Source: Rhodospirillaceae bacterium UBA6219
GTDB taxonomy: Bacteria; Pseudomonadota; Alphaproteobacteria; Rhodospirillales; Magnetospirillaceae
NCBI GenBank assembly: GCA_002435715.1
Contig: DISD01000054.1
Coordinates: 6,745-24,368, forward strand
Length of the DNA: 17,624 bases
Reading direction: 5' to 3'
Positions 12,355-17,624 of this stretch are shown here, one piece after another. The position numbers and the translations under genes are program-made. Position 1 is the stretch's first letter. Each line of letters starts with the position of its first letter. Under the pieces are notes generated by a model. The model was given only the letters and a program-made list of their open reading frames with translations, searched no databases and was not told where the DNA came from.

Positions 12355-14367
12355 ATGTCCATGCGACGCAAATTCTTCGTGGCCTTCGCCCTGATCCTGG
12401 TGGTCAACCTGGCAGGGATGGCGGTCAACGGTGCCATGGCCCTGCGCCTGTTCGACCTGAACCACAAGATGGAATCGACCACCAGCGCGGTGACCGAGCG
12501 TTACCTGCCCTTGATCGAGTTGATCAAGAACATCGAAATCGACATTTTGCGCACCCAAGCCATTCTGACCGATCTGGCGGCCAGCCGTGACGCGGCGGGA
12601 CTGACCAGCGGCTTGGCCCGAGTGGACGAAACCGTCGATGGTTTTCGCTATCACCTGCAGGCCAGCCAGGAAATGACCCAGGCATTGGAACTGGTCGACG
12701 CCAGCCGCACCCTGGAAGGCATCGCCCTGGCCTTCGAACCGTTTCTCGAATCCGGTCGCGCCATGGCCAACGCTTTCACCAACGGCGACGTCGTCGCCGG
12801 ATTCCGCACCAAGGAAGATTTCGACAGCGCCGCTTTGGGCCTGCAAACCCTGACCGAATCCCTGGTCGAGGAATCGCAAGGCGGCGTCGCCCAATCGGCC
12901 ACCACCTTGTTCGAGGATCGTGCCTCGCTGGAAACCGCCGTCCGCAACCAGGCCTGGCTGCAAGGGGGATCGTCCGTCTTGTCCCTGGTGCTGGTGGTGG
13001 TGGTGCTGATCGCCTTCGACCGCCAGATGGTGGCGCCGGTGGCGCGGACCACCGACATCACCGCGCGCATGGCCGAAGGCGACCTGACCCTGGAAATTCC
13101 CGGCCTGGACCGCAAGGACGAAATGGGACGGCTGGCCCAAGCCATCGAAGTGTTCCGCGGCAACGCCTTGAAGGTGCGGCAAGCCGCCGCCCAACAAGAC
13201 GCCGAACACCGGCGCAACCGCCGCAAGCTGCAAAGCGAGATCTTGGCGTTGACCAACGCCATCGACCAGGAAGTCTCAGGCGCCATCGGCGTGGTGATGA
13301 CCGAAGCCGATTCCATGCAAGACACCGCCACCGCCATGGATTCCACCGTCACCCGCGTTCTGGGCCAAAGCCAGGACGCGGCCGGCGCCGCCCAGAACGC
13401 CAACAGTTCCGTCGACGCGGTGGCGGCGGCAGCCGAGGAATTGTCGGCGTCGGTGGGCGAGATCAGCCGCCAAGTGGAACAATCCACCCGTATCTCAGCC
13501 GAAGCGGAACGCGAAGCCGACAAGGTCGGTACCATCGTTTCCGGTCTGCAGCACGAAGCCCAAGGTATCGGCGAAGTGGTCAGCCTGATCAACGACATCG
13601 CCAGCCAGACCAACCTGTTGGCGTTGAACGCCACCATCGAGGCGGCACGCGCCGGGGAAGCCGGCAAGGGCTTCGCCGTGGTCGCCGGTGAAGTCAAAAG
13701 CCTGGCCAACCAGACCTCGAAAGCCACCGAACAGATCGCCGGTCAGGTGGGCGCCATCCAGCGCGCCACCAAGGACGCGGTGGACGCCCTGGCCGCCATC
13801 GTTGCCACCATCGGCGAGATTTCCACCATTTCCGGCGGCATTTCGCAATCGGTCGGCCAGCAAAGCAGCGCCACCCAGGAAATCGCCCGCGCCGCCCAAG
13901 ATGCCGCCATGGGGACCCAACAGGCCGCTTCCGGTATCGGCGAAGTGGCCAGCGCCACCGAGGAAACCGGCACCCGGGCCCACGAAGTGCGCGAATCGGC
14001 CACCGCCATGCGCCAGCGTCTGGGCACCATGAAAGACGCCATCGACCATATCGTGCGTTCAGGGGCCGAGGAAAACCGTCACGCCAACGAACGCCACACC
14101 ATCAACATCGCCGCCACCCTGACCCTGGAGGGCGAACGCCGCCCCTGTCTGCTGCAAGATATCGCGCTGATCGGCACCGGCATCCTGGACCGTCCCTTCC
14201 AAGTGCCGCGCGGCAGCGAATTCGACTGCGAAATCCCCAATCTGGGGATTTGGAAAGGCTCGGTGGTCGCGGTCACCGAACAAAACACCCATGTGCGCTT
14301 CGACCTGGACGAAGGCGCCAGCGCCACGCTCGAGGAATTCATCGCCAAGCGCAAGAAATCCGCCTGA
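12355..14367 (+). CDS. Chemoreceptor with C-terminal PilZ-like domain (chemoreceptor 3)
   Basis: A 670-residue membrane receptor. Layout: TM1 (about 7-29); helical periplasmic sensor (30-205); TM2 (206-221); HAMP (222-275); methyl-accepting helices (300-565) with the tip near 405-445 (INDIASQTNLLALNATIEAA); then a PilZ-like beta domain (about 574-665). PilZ domains usually bind c-di-GMP through RxxxR and DxSxxG; here the arginines are R575 and R580, one residue too far apart, and the second motif reads DIALIGTG (602-609) with Ala for Ser. Binding is therefore uncertain. I take the ATG at 12355 (MSMRRKFF, GGA 9 bp upstream), since it places TM1 normally; the frame is open back to 12283 and an ATG at 12361 is also possible. 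It heads a likely operon with the STAS and phosphatase genes. Confidence 0.92.
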   Translation: MSMRRKFFVAFALILVVNLAGMAVNGAMALRLFDLNHKMESTTSAVTERYLPLIELIKNIEIDILRTQAILTDLAASRDAAGLTSGLARVDETVDGFRYHLQASQEMTQALELVDASRTLEGIALAFEPFLESGRAMANAFTNGDVVAGFRTKEDFDSAALGLQTLTESLVEESQGGVAQSATTLFEDRASLETAVRNQAWLQGGSSVLSLVLVVVVLIAFDRQMVAPVARTTDITARMAEGDLTLEIPGLDRKDEMGRLAQAIEVFRGNALKVRQAAAQQDAEHRRNRRKLQSEILALTNAIDQEVSGAIGVVMTEADSMQDTATAMDSTVTRVLGQSQDAAGAAQNANSSVDAVAAAAEELSASVGEISRQVEQSTRISAEAEREADKVGTIVSGLQHEAQGIGEVVSLINDIASQTNLLALNATIEAARAGEAGKGFAVVAGEVKSLANQTSKATEQIAGQVGAIQRATKDAVDALAAIVATIGEISTISGGISQSVGQQSSATQEIARAAQDAAMGTQQAASGIGEVASATEETGTRAHEVRESATAMRQRLGTMKDAIDHIVRSGAEENRHANERHTINIAATLTLEGERRPCLLQDIALIGTGILDRPFQVPRGSEFDCEIPNLGIWKGSVVAVTEQNTHVRFDLDEGASATLEEFIAKRKKSA

Positions 14368-14412
14368 CCCGCCACGCCGCATCCGCCCCCATCCCCGGCT
14401 GAAGGACGTCCC

Positions 14413-14721
14413 ATGAAGTACCGTATCGTCGACGAGGAAAACGGCCCGACACTGGTGCTTTCCGACCAATTGCTGTTCGACCATCGCGACCTGTTCGACA
14501 CCGCCATCGACAAGCTTCTGGCCCGCAAACAGCCCAAGGTGGTGGTGGACATGGCCGGCTTGTCCTATATGGATTCGGCGGGATTGGGGATGTTGCTGAC
14601 GTTGCGCGACCGCGCCGACCGCGCCCAGGTCGCCGTCACCTTGCGCAAACCCGGCCCCGAAGTGGCCGAATTGCTGGATCTGGCCTGTTTCGAATCTTTG
14701 TTCACCATCGAACGGAGCTGA
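14413..14721 (+). CDS. STAS-domain anti-sigma-factor antagonist
   Basis: A 102-residue single-domain STAS protein of the SpoIIAA/RsbV type. The phosphorylation loop MDSAGLGML is intact, with S55 as the expected site, preceded by the usual KVVVDMAGLSY strand (42-52). In partner switching the unphosphorylated form binds the RsbW-like kinase, which releases the kinase's other partner; phosphorylation by that kinase reverses this, and a PP2C phosphatase restores the active form. Kinase and phosphatase domains are both found in the next gene, 5 bp downstream, so that protein is the probable partner. The gap from the PilZ-type chemoreceptor is 45 bp. AAGGA at 14402-14406 serves the ATG at 14413. 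Confidence 0.93.
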   Translation: MKYRIVDEENGPTLVLSDQLLFDHRDLFDTAIDKLLARKQPKVVVDMAGLSYMDSAGLGMLLTLRDRADRAQVAVTLRKPGPEVAELLDLACFESLFTIERS

Positions 14722-14726
14722 TCCCC

Positions 14727-16421
14727 ATGAGCGCGGCAGCGGCGCGCGCCCTGGTGGTTGACGACGAACGCATGAACCGCGAAGTCATCGTCGCCAACCT
14801 GCGGGTCGCCGGGTTCGAAACCGTCACCGCCGAAGACGGTCTGCAGGCCTGGGAAATCCTGGACGCCCATCCCGGCGCTTTCGACGTCATCTTGCTGGAC
14901 CGCCGCATGCCGCGCATGGACGGCATGGAATTGCTGCGCAAGCTGAAGGATGACGAACGACTGGACCATATTCCGGTCATCATGCAGACCGCTTACGCCG
15001 ACCCCCAGGACGTCACCGACGGCATCAAGGCCGGGGCCTATTACTATCTGGCCAAGCCGCTGGACCGTCGTTTGCTGCTGTCGGTCACCGAAGCCGCCAT
15101 TGCCGACCATCAGCGCCGCCAGCGTCTTTTGGACGATTTGGACAAGCGCACCACCGCCATGCTGCTGCTGGACAGCGGCACTTTCCGCTTCCGTACCCTG
15201 GACGAGGGCCACACCTTGGCGGTGGCGCTGGCCCGCGCCTGCCCGCAGGCCCGTCATCTGGTCGCCGGTCTGTCGGAATTGTTCACCAATGCCGTCGAGC
15301 ACGGCAATCTGGGCATCGGCTATGACGAAAAAGCCCAATTGCTGGAAAACCGGCGCTGGCGCCAAGAGATCGAGGCCCGCCTGGACACCCCCCAGGGCAG
15401 GAACCGCCGGGTCGAGGTCCAGGTGACGCGCCAGGACGATTCCATCAGCTTCGTCATCCGCGATCAGGGCGACGGTTTCGACTGGCGCGGTTTCGGCCAG
15501 ATTTCCCCGGAACGGGCCTTCGCCCCCCATGGACGCGGCATCGCCCTGGCCCGCAATCTGGCCTTCGACCAAGTGGAATACAATGAAAGCGGCAACCAGG
15601 TGTGCGCCCGCCTGAACCTGGCCGCCCGCCCCGACGACCAGGAAGCCCCGGTCTGCGCCATCGCCTCGTCCCTGAACGTCGCCGCCCCCCCGTTGGTCAG
15701 CGAGGAAATCCAGCTGGCCCGCGCCATGCAGTTGGAATTGTTGCCGCAACCCAAAGCCCTGGACGACCTGTTACGGCGCAGCGGTCTGCACCTGTCGGCC
15801 CATTTCGAGACCTCGTCCAGTTTGGGCGGCGATCTGTGGGGGGTACAGGTCGTCGACCAATATCGCACCGGCCTGTGGGTGGCGGACTTTTCCGGCCATG
15901 GATTGGTGGCGGCGCTGAACGTCTTTCGCCTGCACGCCCTGATCGCCCAATGCGCCCCGGTGGCCGACATGCCCGCCGCCTTCTTGTCAGAACTCAGCCG
16001 CCGGCTGTCCGATTTGCTGCCGGTGGGCCAATACGCCACCATGATCTATGGGGTGGTCGACCAATCGGCCGGGCTGTTCCGCTATGCCGCCGCCGCCATG
16101 CCGCCGCCGCTGCTGCGCCAAGCCGACGGCCAAATTGAAAAAGGTGACGGCGCCGGCCTGCCCTTGGGATTATCGTCCCGCGTCACCTATGTCGAAAGAC
16201 AGATGAAACTGGCCCCGAGCGGATTGCTGTTCCTGGCATCCGACGGCTTGGCCGACAACCCTGATTGCGACGGGGTCAAGCTGGGCAATGCCGGAATCAA
16301 GGCTCTGATCCAGGAATCAGGCCAACAATGCGTCGCCGATTCCGTCCTGGCCCCGTTCCTGGCCCGCGTCGCCCGCCCCTTGCGCGACGACTTGACCGCG
16401 GTTTGCTGCCGCCTGCCTTAG
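14727..16421 (+). CDS. Receiver / RsbW-like ATPase / SpoIIE-type PP2C phosphatase fusion
   Basis: A 564-residue soluble signalling protein. Receiver (5-125): acidic D12-D13, phospho-acceptor D58 (ILLDRRMP), T88 and K110. GHKL ATPase (about 160-300) of the anti-sigma kinase type: N box E184-x3-N188-x-x-E191-H192, G1 box DQGDGFD (246-252), G2 box HGRG (268-271), with about 50 residues between N and G1 boxes that are longer than in RsbW. PP2C/SpoIIE phosphatase (about 325-564): GGD at 367-369, VADFSGHG (385-392), SDG with D506, and DD at 554-555, so all metal-binding acids are there. It probably phosphorylates and dephosphorylates the upstream STAS protein under control of receiver phosphorylation. 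Related proteins such as HsbR and CrsR place the phosphatase before the kinase; here the order is reversed. The cognate histidine kinase is not in the window. Confidence 0.93.
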   Translation: MSAAAARALVVDDERMNREVIVANLRVAGFETVTAEDGLQAWEILDAHPGAFDVILLDRRMPRMDGMELLRKLKDDERLDHIPVIMQTAYADPQDVTDGIKAGAYYYLAKPLDRRLLLSVTEAAIADHQRRQRLLDDLDKRTTAMLLLDSGTFRFRTLDEGHTLAVALARACPQARHLVAGLSELFTNAVEHGNLGIGYDEKAQLLENRRWRQEIEARLDTPQGRNRRVEVQVTRQDDSISFVIRDQGDGFDWRGFGQISPERAFAPHGRGIALARNLAFDQVEYNESGNQVCARLNLAARPDDQEAPVCAIASSLNVAAPPLVSEEIQLARAMQLELLPQPKALDDLLRRSGLHLSAHFETSSSLGGDLWGVQVVDQYRTGLWVADFSGHGLVAALNVFRLHALIAQCAPVADMPAAFLSELSRRLSDLLPVGQYATMIYGVVDQSAGLFRYAAAAMPPPLLRQADGQIEKGDGAGLPLGLSSRVTYVERQMKLAPSGLLFLASDGLADNPDCDGVKLGNAGIKALIQESGQQCVADSVLAPFLARVARPLRDDLTAVCCRLP

Positions 16422-16492
16422 TTATATGAATCTTGTAATTCCTGTATGAAATCGCCACAATGGACCGACGTGCAGAATGCGCGCGATGCAGA

Positions 16493-16507
16493 CTAACCAC
16501 GGGTTAG
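16493..16507. promoter_or_regulatory. Symmetric CTAA-N7-TTAG site, possible CtrA-type box
   Basis: CTAACC (16493-16498) and GGTTAG (16502-16507) form a perfect dyad with a 3-nt centre. Read as CTAA-N7-TTAG it matches 6 of 8 bases of the CtrA consensus TTAA-N7-TTAA, with symmetric changes at both outer positions. It lies 36 bp upstream of the ATG at 16543. ctrA itself ends about 1 kb away. Binding is a hypothesis. Confidence 0.4.
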
Positions 16508-16542
16508 ATGCTTTCGCCTGACTGACAAGAAGGGTCAAGTCC

Positions 16543-17439
16543 ATGGTCGACGATCTTGAAATCGCCAAGCGCACCCAGGCCGCCATTGCCGCCGCCGCGG
16601 CGTCGGCTCATGCCATGTCCTTCGCACCGCAGCCCGCGCAGCAAAACGCCGGCAGCGGCGCTTCCGGCGACGCCGTCAGTCTGTCGGAAAGTGCCCGCGT
16701 AATCGTCGCCGAGCTGAAGCAGAGCCGCAGCATCGCCGAGGCTTGGCTGCAGCAGAAGATCAAAACCCCGGACCTGACCGACCCCGACAGCCTGCGTTCG
16801 CGCCCCAATCTGTTCGCCCCGGTGGCCGAAGCCAACAATTCAGGCGAAGAAGACAAGGCCGGCCAGCGTTCGCTGTCGCAATCCTTCACCACCGCCATGA
16901 ACGACATTTCCTGGCTGATCGACGCGCTCGGCGTCGGCAAGTTCGATGTCAGCAAGGTGGCGGAAGTGGTGGCCAGCCGTGCCGCCGCCGACGGTGTCGG
17001 CGTGCGTCCGCCGGTGTCCAGCGTCATCGTCCAGGCCGAACAATCGGGCTCGACCGCGGCGCTTTACCTGGAAAACCTGTCGGTCACCGTGCAAAAGGGC
17101 AAGACCGTCGAAGCCTCGGTGGAACGCATCGCCGTCACCACCGTCAACCCATCCATGAGCGGCAGCTTCACCGGCACCGACCGCCCCATGGTTCTGGATG
17201 TGGGCGGCGAATTGCAAAAGGTCGCCGCCCCGGCGCTGACCGAAGATGGGAACGACGTGGCGCTGAAGGCCCAGGCCGACGCCACCCAGGCCGCCCGCGT
17301 GGCCGAAATCCTGATGGCCACCTCCATGCAGCGCACCACCGATTCCGATCACGGCCTGGTGATCGTGCGGGCCGGCGGCAAGGTCCACCCCGAAGGGACG
17401 CTGAAGCTGAAAATGGACGTGCTGCAGCCCATCCGCTGA
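16543..17439 (+). CDS. Hypothetical protein beside ctrA
   Basis: A 298-residue protein I do not recognise. It has no signal peptide or membrane segment, and is Ala/Val/Ser-rich. An Ala-rich helical N-terminus (1-35) is followed by DAVSLSESARVIVAELKQSR (about 46-65), a phrase that recalls short segments in flagellar and anti-sigma FlgM-like proteins, though too weakly for a call. A linker rich in charged residues leads to a predicted mixed region; the second half (about 165-298) looks beta-rich (SVTVQKGKTVEASVERIAVTTVNPSM), and it ends EGTLKLKMDVLQPIR. The ATG at 16543 has AGAAGGG upstream. It lies 121 bp after the phosphatase gene and is convergent with ctrA across a strong terminator. Flagellar or cell-cycle involvement is a guess from position. 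Confidence 0.8.
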   Translation: MVDDLEIAKRTQAAIAAAAASAHAMSFAPQPAQQNAGSGASGDAVSLSESARVIVAELKQSRSIAEAWLQQKIKTPDLTDPDSLRSRPNLFAPVAEANNSGEEDKAGQRSLSQSFTTAMNDISWLIDALGVGKFDVSKVAEVVASRAAADGVGVRPPVSSVIVQAEQSGSTAALYLENLSVTVQKGKTVEASVERIAVTTVNPSMSGSFTGTDRPMVLDVGGELQKVAAPALTEDGNDVALKAQADATQAARVAEILMATSMQRTTDSDHGLVIVRAGGKVHPEGTLKLKMDVLQPIR

Positions 17440-17454
17440 CCAACCGCCGAAATG

Positions 17455-17484
17455 AAAAAGCCCGAGATCATCTCGGGCTTTTTT
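17455..17484. terminator. Bidirectional intrinsic terminator
   Basis: AGCCCGAGA (17459-17467) and TCTCGGGCT (17471-17479) form a 9-bp stem with a TCA loop, flanked by A5 on the left and T6 on the right. Read on either strand it gives a GC stem followed by a T-run, so it can end both the hypothetical gene and the convergent ctrA. It is the only textbook intrinsic terminator I see in the window. Confidence 0.95.
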
Positions 17485-17485
17485 C

Positions 17486-17624
17486 TTACACCGCGTGGGC
17501 TTGGGGGGCGCCGTCGGGATCGCGCAGCACATAGCCGCGTCCCCACACGGTTTCGATGTAATTGTCGCCACCAGTGGCGGTGGACAGCTTTTTCCTGAGC
17601 TTGCAGATGAAGACGTCGATGATC
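17486..17624 (-). CDS. ctrA: CtrA, cell-cycle response regulator (C-terminal part only)
   Basis: Only the last 45 residues are inside the window, in a frame I translated by hand: IIDVFICKLRKKL, a GGDNYIETVWGRGYVLRDP stretch and a short tail ending QAHAV. The first block is the DNA-recognition helix and the second the wing of the OmpR/PhoB-type domain; the exact wording is characteristic of CtrA among alphaproteobacterial regulators. CtrA controls cell-cycle, flagellar and chemotaxis genes in this class, often being non-essential and motility-focused in Rhodospirillales. The receiver and most of the DNA-binding domain lie beyond the right edge. Transcription is leftward, ending at the bidirectional terminator. 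Confidence 0.93.
   Translation of the reverse strand, partial: IIDVFICKLRKKLSTATGGDNYIETVWGRGYVLRDPDGAPQAHAV

Noticed and set aside
14565..15749. 394-residue minus-strand open frame
   Set aside because: It is antisense to the STAS and receiver/phosphatase genes, both with intact catalytic motifs.
1..17624. CRISPR arrays, tRNA or rRNA genes, insertion sequences, prophage genes
   Set aside because: Reading through all intergenic stretches, I found no regularly spaced direct repeats, cloverleaf-like sequence, transposase motif or phage gene. All gaps are below 300 bp.

Overview
The window comes from a GC-rich alphaproteobacterium, most likely a Magnetospirillum-like member of the Rhodospirillales. 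The grounds are the C-terminus of the cell-cycle regulator CtrA at the right edge, an aerobic-type cobaltochelatase (cobS) at the left edge, a plant/alphaproteobacterial type glutamate-cysteine ligase, a soxYZ pair, and three methyl-accepting chemotaxis proteins in about 13 kb. The genus is inferred from gene content and style, not from a marker gene. Both ends are cut inside genes. Coding density is high, and I saw no rRNA, tRNA, CRISPR array, transposase or phage gene.

Left part (1-5282): a leftward pair of a C-terminal J-domain protein and cobS; rightward a Cache-domain chemoreceptor, a long perfect stem-loop and bolA; then a leftward hemerythrin-domain protein and a rightward Old Yellow Enzyme, whose promoters appear to share one symmetric -10 element. 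Middle (5279-11145): a leftward chemoreceptor with a helical periplasmic domain, a leftward gshA/chorismate mutase pair, a leftward SDR oxidoreductase divergent from a LysR regulator, and a two-CBS-domain protein. Right-middle (11210-12129): leftward soxY and soxZ, the sulfur-carrier subunits of thiosulfate oxidation, with no other sox gene in view and a GC-rich hairpin-bearing spacer between them.

The most interesting block is 12355-16421. A chemoreceptor ending in a PilZ-like domain is followed 45 bp later by a STAS anti-sigma-factor antagonist and, 5 bp after that, by a three-domain protein carrying a receiver, an RsbW/SpoIIAB-like ATPase and a SpoIIE-type PP2C phosphatase. This looks like one transcription unit joining a membrane sensor, a possible c-di-GMP input and a partner-switching output in which kinase and phosphatase are fused under a receiver. 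No sigma factor or other final target lies in the window. To its right are an unrecognised 298-residue protein and ctrA, separated by a strong bidirectional terminator.

Most intergenic spaces are short. Several hold clear inverted repeats (near 1401-1452, 3180-3225, 4124-4185, 8797-8840, 9612-9677, 12257-12277 and 16493-16507). These are direct sequence observations; their roles as operators, terminators or leader structures are inferred.
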